This document shows, one piece after another, positions 38,464 to 48,492 of a DNA stretch of 64,000 nucleotides. Each line of letters begins with the position of its first letter. Position 1 is the stretch's first letter. The position numbers and the translations under genes are program-made. This DNA comes from Micromonospora okii (GTDB lineage Bacteria > Actinomycetota > Actinomycetes > Mycobacteriales > Micromonosporaceae). The notes under the pieces were generated by a model, which was given only the letters and a program-made list of their open reading frames with translations, did no database searches and had not been told where the DNA came from. The stretch lies in contig NZ_BBZF01000018.1 of assembly GCF_020884795.1 (NCBI RefSeq), positions 124,001 through 188,000 of the forward strand. Direction: 5' to 3'.

Positions 38464-38708
38464 CGCCTTCCTCCTCTGGTCGTCACCGATGAACAATCTC
38501 TTCGGTCGTTGCTCACCTATCCTGCAACGCCCACGCCGGGCGCTGCCTTCCCTGTGTGCCCGCGGGGGACCGAGGTCACACATGGCGGCAAGAGTGTGCC
38601 GTGCACCAAGGGTGCCACGTCAACGATCACAATCGCGCAGCCGGCCCATCGCCACGCGCCGTTGTACGCGTGGTGATCAAAGCGACACGCCTAGTTGACG
38701 AAACGTCC

Positions 38709-40313
<1,605 letters not shown>

Positions 40314-40458
40314 GAATGACCTTCCGGAGGCGAAGAGCGAGCACGGCCGGGTTGCCCGGCGCAGCGCGCGGAGCACGGTGCTGGGCGATGTGGTTGAGGG
40401 GCCCCCGTGTCCCGGGCCGGCCGGTCGTCGGCGGTCCGTGGCGCGTGGGCAGGGGTGA

Positions 40459-40464
40459 ATTGTA
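40459..40464 (-). promoter_or_regulatory. Putative -10 box (TACAAT) of sigA
   Basis: TACAAT on the reverse strand, in a local A/T-rich dip, fits the -10 consensus very well; the -35 is not recognisable. It would give a leader of about 140 nt. Confidence 0.4.
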
Positions 40465-40602
40465 ACGCCGTCTGCGGCGATCATCCTGCGCCGCACGGCG
40501 CACGGGCGGTCGGGACCGCCGATTGGGCGCAGATGTGGACTTTGTAAGGATGATACCCGCGCGTGACCCGGAGGGGCCCGGTCGTGCGGGAAGGGGACGA
40601 AC

Positions 40603-41427
40603 ATGGATCGCTCGGCGCCGCCGCCCGGCGAGTTGCTGGAGATCGCCGTCGATGTCGCCCGGGGCGCGGCGGCGACCGCCCACCGGATGCGCGCCGAGGG
40701 GGTCTCCGTCGCCGCCACCAAGTCCACCGTCACCGACGTGGTCACGGCCGCCGACCGGGCCGTCGAGCGGCAGGTGGTCGAGGCCCTGCGCGGGCTCCGG
40801 CCGGGCGACGCCGTCCTCGGCGAGGAGTACGGCGCGGGCGAGGCCGCGCCGGCGGCCGACGCGGCCCGGGTGCGCTGGATCGTCGACCCGATCGACGGGA
40901 CCGTCAACTACCTGTACGGGCTGCCGTACTGCGCCGTGTCGCTGGCCGCCGAGGTCGACGGCGAGGTCGTCGCGGGCGTGGTGCGCAACGTCTCCACCGG
41001 CGAGGAGTGGACCGCCACGGCAGGCGGGGGCGCGTGGCGGGACGGGCGTCGGCTGCGCTGCTCCACGGAGACCGACCTGGGCCAGGCGCTGGTCGGCACC
41101 GGGTTCGGCTACGACGCCGGGCGGCGGGCCCACCAGGCCCGCGTGCTCGCCGAGCTGATCCCGCACGTGCGGGACATCCGCCGCCAGGGCGCCGCCGCCC
41201 TGGACCTCTGCCTGGCCGCCGAGGGCCGGCTGGACGTGTACTACGAGAAGGGGCTGGCCGCCTGGGACCAGGCCGCCGGGGCGCTCGTCGCCACCGAGGC
41301 CGGGCTCCGGGTCGGTGGGCTGGGCGGGCTGCCGGCCGGGCCGGACCTGGTGATCGCGGCCCCGCCCGCGCTGTTCGCGCCGCTGCACGACCGGCTGGCC
41401 GCCCTGGACGCCTCCGGCGGGCCCTGA
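40603..41427 (+). CDS. suhB: Inositol monophosphatase family protein (SuhB-like)
   Basis: This magnesium-dependent phosphatase of the IMPase family would supply myo-inositol for phosphatidylinositol and mycothiol. The 274-residue protein has the metal-binding motifs LGEEYGAGE, IVDPIDGTVNYLYGLPYCAVS and, near the C-terminus, AAWDQAAGALVATEAG. The ATG at 40603 has AAGGGGAC upstream. In M. tuberculosis the homologue Rv2701c also lies close to sigA. Other phosphatases of the superfamily cannot be excluded by sequence alone. Confidence 0.92.
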   Translation: MDRSAPPPGELLEIAVDVARGAAATAHRMRAEGVSVAATKSTVTDVVTAADRAVERQVVEALRGLRPGDAVLGEEYGAGEAAPAADAARVRWIVDPIDGTVNYLYGLPYCAVSLAAEVDGEVVAGVVRNVSTGEEWTATAGGGAWRDGRRLRCSTETDLGQALVGTGFGYDAGRRAHQARVLAELIPHVRDIRRQGAAALDLCLAAEGRLDVYYEKGLAAWDQAAGALVATEAGLRVGGLGGLPAGPDLVIAAPPALFAPLHDRLAALDASGGP

Positions 41428-41439
41428 GCCGCGCCCCTG

Positions 41440-41473
41440 CGCCCGGCCGGACCCGCACGGGCCCGGCCGGGCG
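41440..41473. terminator. Hairpin between suhB and the LytR_C gene
   Basis: CGCCCGGCCGG (41440-41450) pairs with CCGGCCGGGCG (41463-41473) over a 12-nt loop, between convergent stops. Confidence 0.65.
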
Positions 41474-41481
41474 TCAGCGGG

Positions 41482-42009
41482 TCACTTGTTGACGGGCATC
41501 GGGCAGGTGCCCGGCGGGGGGGTGGGGGCGCCCAGGTCACCGAGGGCCTGGTTGACCTCGGTGGTGGTGGCGAGCTGGGCGAAGCCGCTGCCCAGTACCA
41601 CGTCGACCGTGTCGTCCTTGCGCTCCATGTCGAACTGGGTGTCGGCGTTGTCGAGGAAGTACGCGCGCAGCAGGTGGGCGGAGCCGACGCCCTTCGGGCC
41701 GTACCGCAGGACGGCGACGTCGTCGAGCTGCTTGGGGGCGGTGCCCTCCTTCTTCACCTGGAACTTGCGGTTGCGGAACTCGTCCGCGACCTTCTTGGCC
41801 AGGCCCGGCTCGTCGGTGGCGTTGTAGACGTTGATCCGCACGTCCTTGCGCTCGCGCAGCCGCACGTCCGCCAGCGGCGCGTCCTCGGGGCAGCCGCCCG
41901 CCACGCCCTTGCCCTGGGTGTCGCGCACCACGGCGACGACCACGAAGACCAGGGCGACGACCGCCAGCAGACCGACGACAACGAGTGCTCGCACTCGCGC
42001 AAAGCTCAT
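41482..42009 (-). CDS. LytR C-terminal domain membrane protein (Cei-like)
   Basis: This 175-residue protein has one N-terminal membrane helix (about 8-28, VRALVVVGLLAVVALVFVVVAVV). Outside the membrane it has a LytR_C domain with DVRINVYNATDEPGLAKKVADEF and the second half around TVDVVLGSGFAQL. The mycobacterial homologue Rv2700 (Cei) sits in the same place and is needed for envelope integrity. The ATG at 42009 gives MSFARVRALVVVG; GGGGAG lies upstream. A likely -10 (TAGCCT, 42091-42096 on this strand) precedes it. Confidence 0.88.
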   Translation of the reverse strand: MSFARVRALVVVGLLAVVALVFVVVAVVRDTQGKGVAGGCPEDAPLADVRLRERKDVRINVYNATDEPGLAKKVADEFRNRKFQVKKEGTAPKQLDDVAVLRYGPKGVGSAHLLRAYFLDNADTQFDMERKDDTVDVVLGSGFAQLATTTEVNQALGDLGAPTPPPGTCPMPVNK

Positions 42010-42426
42010 CTGGGCGCTCCCCGGACGGTGGATGGGTGGCGGCGGCCGGGGGTGGTCGTCCACCGCGCCGGCCGTCAGGTACGCCGCTGAGGCTAGCGGT
42101 TGTCCGACGGACGCGTGGAAACAGTCCGACATACCGGCGCGGCACCCGGCGAGCGGGTAGTACTACCCCTATCTTCGTGTCGCCTGAGTCACATTGGGAA
42201 CAACTTCGAGGTCTGGGGCGTACATCTGAGCCGCGAGGGCGGTATACATGCCTCGCCCGGTGGGGGTAAGGTACCGCGCTCGCTGGGGGAGTTTCTCCGG
42301 CGACCCCGATCCGGGGTGCTCGGGTCGGGTGACCGACACATCTCGGTGGCCGGCCGGCGGAACCGAAACAGCGTCGTCCGGCGTTACAACCGGAAGCGAC
42401 CATATCGATATGGGAGAGTGAAACCG
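42010..42426. other. 417-bp divergent intergenic region
   Basis: This gap separates the LytR_C gene and DUF4193. Apart from TAGCCT (reverse strand, 42091-42096) as a possible -10 for the left gene, I see no clear promoter, RNA structure or gene. It is less G+C-rich than its surroundings (for example around 42160-42200 and 42400-42420), which fits a regulatory region. Confidence 0.5.
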
Positions 42427-42723
42427 ATGGCCACCGACTACGACGCCCCGCGTCGCGACGAGGTAGACCTCGGCGAGGACAGCCTGGAAGAGCTCAAGGC
42501 CCGGCGCGTCGACTCACAGTCGGGTGCCGTGGACGTCGACGAGGCCGAGGTGGCCGAGACCTTCGAGCTCCCGGGCGCCGACCTGGCCGACGAGGAGCTC
42601 ACGGTCAAGGTGCTACCGATGCAGCAGGACGAGTTCCGATGCGCCCGCTGTTTCCTGGTCCACCACCGCAGTCAACTGGCCGTCGAGCGTAACGGCGAGC
42701 TGATCTGCCGCGAGTGCGTCTGA
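42427..42723 (+). CDS. DUF4193 family protein
   Basis: This 98-residue acidic protein begins MATDYDAPRRDEVD and ends with a zinc-ribbon-like FRCARCFLVHHRSQLA and ICRECV (two CxxC pairs). The family is restricted to actinobacteria; the M. tuberculosis member (Rv2699c) has the same neighbours. Some relatives are reported near or bound to RNA polymerase-associated functions, but no role is assigned here. The ATG at 42427 has GGGAGAG upstream. Confidence 0.92.
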   Translation: MATDYDAPRRDEVDLGEDSLEELKARRVDSQSGAVDVDEAEVAETFELPGADLADEELTVKVLPMQQDEFRCARCFLVHHRSQLAVERNGELICRECV

Positions 42724-42740
42724 CCCGTACCCACGGAAAT

Positions 42741-42772
42741 CGGCGGCGGCCTCACCGGTGAGGCCGCCGCCG
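42741..42772 (+). terminator. 32-bp perfect palindrome after DUF4193
   Basis: Positions 42741-42772 form a perfect palindrome centred on CACCGGTG, 17 bp after the stop. It can fold into a stem of up to 14 bp with a tight loop. Confidence 0.75.
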
Positions 42773-42894
42773 TGGGGTGGGCCACCCTCGGCGCCCGCGC
42801 CACCGGCTCGCGGCCGTGCCGTGCGCCGGCGGCGGGGAACTGCTTGACTTCTTCAGGGCAGTCTCCCCGCCGACGGATTCGGGAGGTCGACGCG

Positions 42895-43776
42895 ATGGCC
42901 GAGGACATTGACCCCGGGCCCAGCACGGGCTCCGGCGGCTCCGGCACCACGTCCGGCTCCGGCGGCAGCTCCAGCCCCGGCACCACGTCCGGCACCACGT
43001 CCGGAACCACGTCCGGCGGCGACCCCGCTTCTCCGGCGGCGGCCGGCGACGGGGAGGCGCTCGGCGCGACCGTGGCCGCGCTGACCGCCGACGACATCGA
43101 GCCGGCCCGCCGCCGGCAACTGCTGACCCGGATGGTCGGCCAGGTCCGTGGCCGTGGGCTCGGCGACCTGTTCAAGCCGAGGGCCGCCGTCCGGTGGATG
43201 ACCGACGCCGTGGCCGACGTCGCCCCGCACGTGCCGATCCGCGACCTGGCCACCCTGCGCCGGCACTTCCCCGGCCTCGACGACGAGGCGCTGGCCGACC
43301 GGCTGGTGCGCAACGCCGCCCGGACGACCGCCGGGATCGGCGCGGCCGGCGGCGGGGTGGCGGCCGTCGAGTGGGCCGTCACGCCGGCCCTGCTCTCCGC
43401 GCCGGTGCTGCTGGCCGCCGAGACGGTCGCCGTGGTGGCCGTCGAGCTGAAGCTGATCGGCGAGCTGCACGAGGTGTACGGGGCCCCGCTGCCCACGGGC
43501 GGCAGCCAGCGGGCGGTGTCCGTGGTGCAGTCCTGGGCCAGCCAGCGCGGGGTCAACCCGATGATGCCCGGGGTGGGCGTCGGCGCGGTGCTCGGCACGG
43601 CGGCCCGCAAGGAGCTGCGCGACACCCTGCTCAAGCGGTTCGGCCGCAACCTGACCACGCTCGGGCCGTTCCTCACCGGGGCGGCGGTGGCCAGCTACCT
43701 CAACCGGCGGGCCACCCGGTCCCTCGCCGACCAGCTCCGCGCCGACCTGCGCCGGCAGCGGCGCGAACTGCCCTGA
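42895..43776 (+). CDS. Conserved hypothetical protein with Thr/Ser/Gly-rich N-terminus
   Basis: I do not recognise this 293-residue protein. Residues 8-50 are low-complexity (TSG repeats, encoded by a 12-bp tandem GGCACCACGTCC). The rest is ordered: an Arg-rich helical stretch (about 65-100), then two hydrophobic segments (about 140-165, GIGAAGGGVAAVEWAVTPALLSAPV; about 165-185). A C-terminal region follows with GVNPMMPGVGVGAVLGTAARKEL and LTTLGPFLTGAAVASYLNRRATRSLADQLR. The last motifs resemble EcsC-like membrane-associated proteins, but I am not sure. The ATG at 42895 has GGGAGG upstream. Confidence 0.75.
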   Translation: MAEDIDPGPSTGSGGSGTTSGSGGSSSPGTTSGTTSGTTSGGDPASPAAAGDGEALGATVAALTADDIEPARRRQLLTRMVGQVRGRGLGDLFKPRAAVRWMTDAVADVAPHVPIRDLATLRRHFPGLDDEALADRLVRNAARTTAGIGAAGGGVAAVEWAVTPALLSAPVLLAAETVAVVAVELKLIGELHEVYGAPLPTGGSQRAVSVVQSWASQRGVNPMMPGVGVGAVLGTAARKELRDTLLKRFGRNLTTLGPFLTGAAVASYLNRRATRSLADQLRADLRRQRRELP

Positions 43777-43860
43777 GCGCCGCCGGCCCGCTCCCGAGCG
43801 CCGCCGGGGGCCGCTCCGCCGCAGAGCCGGTGCGGCGGGGGAGCCGTCGCCCCGCCGCTC

Positions 43861-44352
43861 TCAGCGGGCGTCGCGGGCGGCGACCAGGGTCGCGGCGAGC
43901 CGCACCGGGTCGCGGGTGCTGACCACCCAGAACGGGGTGGGGTCGGCCGGGTCGTCGAGCACCACCTGCACCGCACCGGAGATCCAGGGACGCTGGACCA
44001 CGAACGCCAGCGGGTCGGCCCCGACGCCGAGCACCTCGCGGCGGCCCTCGGCGTCCAGCGGGACGGCGTCGGCCACGAAGCGCACCGGGAGCCGGGCGTC
44101 GTCGACCCGCAGCTCGCCGTCGGTCACCTCGACCCGGATCCGGCCCAGCCACCACAGCGTGGCCAGGCTCGCGAGCGGCAGCACCACGAACGGCAGCCAG
44201 GCGCGCGCCCCGTCGGCGCCCATCCACAGCTCCACGGCGAGGAAGCCGCCGACGAGCAGCCCGGCCAGCCAGAGCCACCAGGGCAGGCCGAGCCGCTCGG
44301 CGTAGGTCGTCGGAGCGGCGGTGGCGGGCGGGGAGGACGGCGATCGGCTCAC
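43861..44352 (-). CDS. DUF3093 membrane protein
   Basis: This 163-residue protein has two N-terminal membrane helices (about 25-75, WWLWLAGLLVGGFLAVELW and AWLPFVVLPLASLATLWWL) and a soluble C-terminal domain with VEVTDGELRVDDARLPVRFV, reminiscent of a PH-like fold. It ends WVVSTRDPVRLAATLVAARDAR. It matches DUF3093 (Rv2698 position). The GTG at 44352 is the only plausible start; TACCCT lies 7 nt upstream, so it may be leaderless. It is divergent from dut. Confidence 0.86.
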   Translation of the reverse strand: MSRSPSSPPATAAPTTYAERLGLPWWLWLAGLLVGGFLAVELWMGADGARAWLPFVVLPLASLATLWWLGRIRVEVTDGELRVDDARLPVRFVADAVPLDAEGRREVLGVGADPLAFVVQRPWISGAVQVVLDDPADPTPFWVVSTRDPVRLAATLVAARDAR

Positions 44353-44359
44353 TCCTCGA

Positions 44360-44365
44360 AGGGTA
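44360..44365 (-). promoter_or_regulatory. Putative -10 box (TACCCT) of DUF3093, leaderless type
   Basis: On the reverse strand TACCCT ends 7 nt before the GTG. A GAGGA abuts the start codon, too close to serve as a ribosome binding site. Confidence 0.35.
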
Positions 44366-44437
44366 CGGCGCGCGGCGGCCTGTCGACCCGGCAGGATGGC
44401 AGGGTCACCCCGTGGATCGGACGGAAGAGGGACAGGC

Positions 44438-44941
44438 GTGACCGACGACGTACCCGTGCCCGTGCGGCGGCTCGACCCGGAGCTGCCGCTGCCGGCGTAC
44501 TCCCATCCCGGCGACGCCGGGGCCGACCTGGTGGCCGCCGCGGACGTGGAGCTGCCCCCCGGCGGGCGGGCCCTGGTCCCCACCGGCCTGGCGATCGCCC
44601 TCCCGCAGGGGTACGTCGGCCTGGTGCATCCCCGATCGGGCCTGGCGGCCAGGCTCGGCGTGACGGTGCTCAACGCGCCCGGTACGGTCGACGCCGGCTA
44701 CCGGGGTGAGATCCTGGTGAACCTGATCAATCATGATCGGGAGACACCGGCGAAGATCGCCCGTGGCGATCGGATCGCGCAGCTCGTTGTCCAGCGGGTG
44801 GAGCGCGCCGATTTCCGGCCGGTGGCCGAGCTGCCGCCGTCCGGGCGGGGCGCCGGTGGGCACGGGTCGACCGGCGGACACGCCGGGCTGGTCCCGCCGG
44901 CCGACCGGGTCGGCGGGCAGCCGGAAGAGGTGGCAGGGTGA
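44438..44941 (+). CDS. dut: dUTP diphosphatase
   Basis: Dut hydrolyses dUTP to dUMP, preventing uracil in DNA and feeding thymidylate synthesis. The 167-residue trimeric-type dUTPase shows the five motifs: I (PGDAGADL), II (VHPRSGLA), III (NAPGTVDAGYRGEI), IV (RGDRIAQLVV) and V (GRGAGGHGSTGG). The C-terminal 20 residues extend past motif V. The GTG at 44438 has GAGGGAC upstream. It begins a run of same-strand genes with DUF3710 and the OB-fold gene, an order conserved in mycobacteria. Confidence 0.97.
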   Translation: MTDDVPVPVRRLDPELPLPAYSHPGDAGADLVAAADVELPPGGRALVPTGLAIALPQGYVGLVHPRSGLAARLGVTVLNAPGTVDAGYRGEILVNLINHDRETPAKIARGDRIAQLVVQRVERADFRPVAELPPSGRGAGGHGSTGGHAGLVPPADRVGGQPEEVAG

Positions 44942-44966
44942 GTGCGAACAGCGGAAGGTGGGCGCA

Positions 44967-45623
44967 GTGATCTTCTCCCGAAAGCGGGCCGACGGCGATC
45001 GGCGTGCCGGTGACGGGCGGGCCGCCGAGGTCCTCGACGGCCGCGACGCCGAGGCCGCGGCCCCGGCGCGCGGGCCGTACGACCTCTCCGAGGCCCCGGG
45101 CGACGTGGAGCGGCTCGACCTGGGCAGCCTGCGCATCCCGGCGGTGCCCGACGTCGAGGTGCGGGTGCAGGCCGACCCGGAGGGCGTGATCCAGCAGGTC
45201 GTCCTGGTGCACGGTCAGAGCGCGCTCCAGCTCGGCGTCTTCGCCGCGCCCCGCTCCGAGGGCATCTGGGACGAGGTGCGCGAGGAGATCCGCCAGTCGT
45301 TGTTCGACGACGGCGCGGCGGCCCAGGAGGTGCAGGGCGAGTACGGCCCCGAGCTGCGCGCCCGGGTGCGCACGCCGGACGGCCTGACCGACCTGCGCTT
45401 CGTCGGCGTCGACGGCCCGCGCTGGATGGTGCGCGGCGTCTACCAGGGCGCGGCCGCCACCGATCCGGCCGCCGCCGGGCCGCTCGCCCAGTGCCTGGAG
45501 GGGCTGGTCGTCGACCGGGGCCAGGAGGCGAAGCCGGTGCGCGAGCCGCTGCCGCTGCGCCTGCCCCGCGAGGTCGCCGACCAGGCAGCCGCCTCGGCCG
45601 AGGCGACGCCGCCCGGGGCCTGA
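44967..45623 (+). CDS. DUF3710 family protein
   Basis: The 218-residue protein has an N-terminal charged stretch (about 1-40) and then the conserved domain: GPYDLSEAPGDVERLDLGSLRIP, LQLGVFAAPRSEGIWDEVREEI, RFVGVDGPRWMVRGVYQGAA. This is DUF3710, nearly always downstream of dut in actinobacteria (Rv2696c). Function unknown. The GTG at 44967 gives VIFSRKRADGDRR with GGAAGG 7-8 nt upstream. The C-terminal tail is Ala-rich. Confidence 0.9.
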   Translation: MIFSRKRADGDRRAGDGRAAEVLDGRDAEAAAPARGPYDLSEAPGDVERLDLGSLRIPAVPDVEVRVQADPEGVIQQVVLVHGQSALQLGVFAAPRSEGIWDEVREEIRQSLFDDGAAAQEVQGEYGPELRARVRTPDGLTDLRFVGVDGPRWMVRGVYQGAAATDPAAAGPLAQCLEGLVVDRGQEAKPVREPLPLRLPREVADQAAASAEATPPGA

Positions 45624-45826
45624 CCCCGCACCGGTCTGCTCAGCCGGGGCCCGTCCGTCGGCGTGTCGCCGGTGGACGGCCCCCGGCGGGTCGCCGGGGC
45701 CGCCGGGCGGGCCTGGCTGCGGTCCCGTCCCGTCGCCCGTCGGCGTACGCTGGCGGGACGGCACCGCGTGGCGCCGCATCGGTGCCGGCGCGGCCGGCCG
45801 GCGGAGGAGAGGGTGACGCGGAGGTC

Positions 45827-46210
45827 ATGACGACCGACGAGGGCAGCAGGGTATCGCTCCGGCGACTCCTGCGGCGGCTCACCGCCAGCGAGGCCGAGAT
45901 CGAGGCGCAGGAGTTGCGCCGGGAGAGCGCCGAGTCCGGCGGCGTGCCGGCCCGGCAGTGCACGCGGGGCCAGGTGGTCTCCGTCACCGGACGGCTGCGC
46001 ACGGTGGTCTACACTCCCCGGACGAACCTGCCCACCCTGGAGGCCGACCTCTACGACGGCAGCGACGTGGTGACCCTGGTCTGGCTCGGGCGGCGGCACA
46101 TCGCCGGGATCGAGCCGGGCCGGCACCTGACGGCGCGGGGGCGGGTGGCGGTGCGGGGCGACCGCAAGGTCATCTACAACCCGTACTACGAGCTGGAGTC
46201 GCCGAGGTGA
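45827..46210 (+). CDS. OB-fold nucleic acid binding-domain protein
   Basis: This 127-residue protein has an N-terminal helical part (SLRRLLRRLTASEAEIEAQELRRE) and an OB-fold (about 45-125): GQVVSVTGRLRTVVYTPRTN, LEADLYDGSDVVTLVWLGRR, LTARGRVAVRGDRKVIYNPYYEL. The RTVVYTP and IYNPYYEL strands are typical of the Rv2694c-type family, which lies downstream of dut. Nucleic-acid binding is inferred from the fold. The ATG at 45827 has GGAGG just 3-5 nt upstream. Confidence 0.88.
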   Translation: MTTDEGSRVSLRRLLRRLTASEAEIEAQELRRESAESGGVPARQCTRGQVVSVTGRLRTVVYTPRTNLPTLEADLYDGSDVVTLVWLGRRHIAGIEPGRHLTARGRVAVRGDRKVIYNPYYELESPR

Positions 46211-46241
46211 CGGCGCGGACGCCCCGGACGGGAGAGGCGCG

Positions 46242-46928
46242 ATGACCACCGGACAGCACCGCACGGAGCCGGAGACCGGCCCGGAGGACGACGAGCGGCT
46301 GCCGACCATGGCCGAGCAGATGGCCGACCAGCTCGGCGGCTGGCGCGGGCTGGTCGAGTCGAGCATCCCGGTCGTGGTCTTCGTGATCGCCAACATCGTC
46401 GGCGAGCTGCGGCCGGCGGTGATCGCCTCGGTGGCCGTGGCGCTGCTCATCGCCGGGCTGCGGCTGGTCCAGCGCCGGCCGGTCCGGCACGCGGTCAACG
46501 GGCTGTTCGGCGTCGGCATCGGCGCGGCCATCGCCTGGCGCACCGGCGACGAGCGCGACTTCTACCTCCCCGGCATCCTCTACGGCATCGGGTACGGGCT
46601 GGCCCTGCTGGCCTCGGCGGCGATCCGGCAACCCCTGGTGGGCTGGATCTGGTCGGTGCTGGTGGCCAAGGGCCGCTCGGAGTGGCGGGACGACCCGCGC
46701 CTGGTGCGCACCTTCACCCAGCTCACCGTGCTCTGGGGCGTGGTCTGGCTGGCCAAGGTCGGCGTGCAGGCCGGGCTCTACCTCGCCCACCAGGACACCG
46801 CGCTCGGCGTGGCCCGGCTGGCGCTGGGCTACCCACCGTACGCGCTGCTGTTGTTGATCACGGTCTGGACGGTGCGCCGGGTGACCCGCGAGACGGCGAC
46901 CGCGCCGGAGCCGCTGCCGCGCGGCTGA
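46242..46928 (+). CDS. DUF3159 membrane protein
   Basis: The 228-residue protein starts with an acidic soluble stretch and has about six membrane helices (SIPVVVFVIANIVG, AVIASVAVALLIAGLRLV, LPGILYGIGYGLALLASAA and others). EMADQLGGWRGLVESSIP-like sequence near residue 25 and RLVRTFTQLTVLWGVVWL are DUF3159 hallmarks. Function unknown; homologue position Rv2693c. The ATG at 46242 lies 31 bp after the OB-fold gene, so it is co-transcribed. It ends facing the TrkA pair. Confidence 0.9.
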   Translation: MTTGQHRTEPETGPEDDERLPTMAEQMADQLGGWRGLVESSIPVVVFVIANIVGELRPAVIASVAVALLIAGLRLVQRRPVRHAVNGLFGVGIGAAIAWRTGDERDFYLPGILYGIGYGLALLASAAIRQPLVGWIWSVLVAKGRSEWRDDPRLVRTFTQLTVLWGVVWLAKVGVQAGLYLAHQDTALGVARLALGYPPYALLLLITVWTVRRVTRETATAPEPLPRG

Positions 46929-46944
46929 GCCCCCACCGCCCCAC

Positions 46945-46978
46945 GCTGAGCGCCCGGCCGGGCCGGGCTCCGCTCAGC
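46945..46978. terminator. Hairpin between DUF3159 and the TrkA pair
   Basis: GCTGAGCG (46945-46952) pairs with CGCTCAGC (46971-46978), the latter overlapping the stop codon of the convergent gene; an inner CCCGG/CCGGG adds to the stem. Confidence 0.5.
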
Positions 46979-47663
46979 TCCCGCCGCGGGTGCGCTCGAC
47001 GCTGTCCGCGCCCAGGATCACCGCGCGGACGGCGTCCTCCGCCTCGGCCGTGCAGACGAAGATCAGCTCGTCGCCGGCCTCGATCGGGTCGTCCGGGCTG
47101 GGCACCAGCACCCGCTTGCCGCGCAGGACGGCCACCAGGGCGGCGTCCCGGGGGAGCGGCACCGCGTGGAGGGGCTGCCCCACGTACGGGGCGGTGGGCG
47201 GCAGGGTGATCTCCACGAGGTTCGCCTCGCCCTGGCGGAACGTCATCAGCCGCACCAGGTCGCCGACCGTCACCGCCTCCTCGACCAGGGCCGCCATCAC
47301 CCGCGGCTTGCTCACCGCGACGTCGACGCCCCACTGCTCGGTGAAGAGCCACTCGTTCTCGGCCCGGTTGACCCGGGCCACCACCCGGGGCACCGCGAAC
47401 TCGGTCTTGGCCAGCAGCGACACCACCAGGTTGACCTTGTCGTCCCCGGTCGCCGCGACGACCACGTCGCAGCCGGCGACGTCGGCCTCCTCCAGGCTGG
47501 CCAGCTCGCAGGCGTCGGCGAGCACCCAGTCGGCGGCGGGCACCCGGTCCGGCCGCAGCATCCGGGGCTGGCGCTCGATCAGCATCACCTGGTGGCCGTT
47601 GTCGATCAACTCCTGGGCGATCGAGCGGCCCACGTTGCCGGCGCCGGCGATGGCGATCCGCAT
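46974..47663 (-). CDS. TrkA-type potassium-uptake regulator (CeoC-like)
   Basis: This 229-residue protein has an RCK/TrkA-N Rossmann domain (MRIAIAGAGNVGRSIAQELIDNGHQVMLIE, NAD-binding GxGxxG) and a TrkA-C domain from about 140 (VEITLPPTAPYVGQPLHAVPLP). Such subunits gate K+ channels or Trk transporters in response to NAD(H) or nucleotides. The ATG at 47661-47663 follows the upstream paralogue by 2 bp. The two genes match M. tuberculosis ceoB-ceoC (Rv2691-Rv2692), and their products may act as a heteromer. No Trk permease is adjacent; the APC permease is divergent. Confidence 0.92.
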   Translation of the reverse strand: MRIAIAGAGNVGRSIAQELIDNGHQVMLIERQPRMLRPDRVPAADWVLADACELASLEEADVAGCDVVVAATGDDKVNLVVSLLAKTEFAVPRVVARVNRAENEWLFTEQWGVDVAVSKPRVMAALVEEAVTVGDLVRLMTFRQGEANLVEITLPPTAPYVGQPLHAVPLPRDAALVAVLRGKRVLVPSPDDPIEAGDELIFVCTAEAEDAVRAVILGADSVERTRGGS

Positions 47664-47665
47664 CG

Positions 47666-48331
47666 TCAGTGCGCTCCTTCCGGCGGGCTCCCCGCCACCG
47701 AGGTCACCGACGCCGCGATGTCGTCGGTGACCAGCATGAAGGTCTGGTCGCCCTCCTGGATGGCGGTCGACCGGGTGGGCAGGGTGCCGATGCCGAAGCG
47801 GCTCAGGTACGCCACCCGCGCCCCGGTGGCCTCCTCCAGCGCCCGCAGGGGCCGGCCGATCCAGTCCTTGTGCGTCGGGACCTCGACGATCGACACGGTG
47901 CTGGTCGGGTCGCGGAAGATCTCGACGTTGCCCTCGGGGACCAGGTGGCGCAGCATCCGGTCGGCGGTCCACCGCACCGTGGCCACGGTGGGGATGCCCA
48001 GCCGCTCGTAGACCTGCGCCCGGCGCTGGTCGTAGATCCGGGCGGCGACCCGGGACACGCCGAAGGTCTCGCGCGCCAGCCGGGCCGAGATGATGTTGGA
48101 GTTGTCGCCGCTGGAGACCGCCGCGAAGGCGTCCGCCCGCTCGATGCCGGCCTGCCGCAGCACCTCGCCGTCGAAGCCGGCCCCGGTGACGGTGACCCCG
48201 GCGAAGTCCGGGCTGAGCCGGCGGAACGCGTCGGCGTCCTGGTCGATGACCGCCACCGAGTGCCCCCGGGACTCCAGGTTCTGGGCGAGGGTCGAACCGA
48301 CCCGGCCGCAGCCCATGATCACGACATGCAC
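47666..48331 (-). CDS. TrkA-type potassium-uptake regulator (CeoB-like)
   Basis: This 221-residue partner of the next gene has the Rossmann motif VIMGCGRVGSTLAQNLESRGH and a TrkA-C domain from about 135 (IVEVPTHKDWIGRPLRALEEA). GTG at 48331 gives VHVVIMGCGRVG; GGGAGGGA lies 4-7 nt upstream. The first glycine loop is GCGRVG, as in other TrkA proteins. The first gene of the two-gene unit; the upstream APC gene is divergent, with about 160 bp between starts. Confidence 0.92.
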   Translation of the reverse strand: MHVVIMGCGRVGSTLAQNLESRGHSVAVIDQDADAFRRLSPDFAGVTVTGAGFDGEVLRQAGIERADAFAAVSSGDNSNIISARLARETFGVSRVAARIYDQRRAQVYERLGIPTVATVRWTADRMLRHLVPEGNVEIFRDPTSTVSIVEVPTHKDWIGRPLRALEEATGARVAYLSRFGIGTLPTRSTAIQEGDQTFMLVTDDIAASVTSVAGSPPEGAH

Positions 48332-48478
48332 GGTGTCCCTCCCAAGGTGCGCGCCCGCCGGCGTCGGTGGCCGTCGACTGCGAGCCTGCCACGTCCGGGT
48401 CACGGGCGGGGGACGACGGTACCGCCCCGGCCCCGGCCGACGTCACGCCACCCCCGGGCGACCGCGCGACGGTGGTCG

Positions 48479-48484
48479 TACCCT
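48479..48484 (+). promoter_or_regulatory. Putative -10 box (TACCCT) of the APC permease gene
   Basis: TACCCT ends 8 nt before the GTG at 48493; transcription would begin at or within 1-2 nt of the start codon. Confidence 0.35.
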
Positions 48485-48492
48485 TAGCGCTT

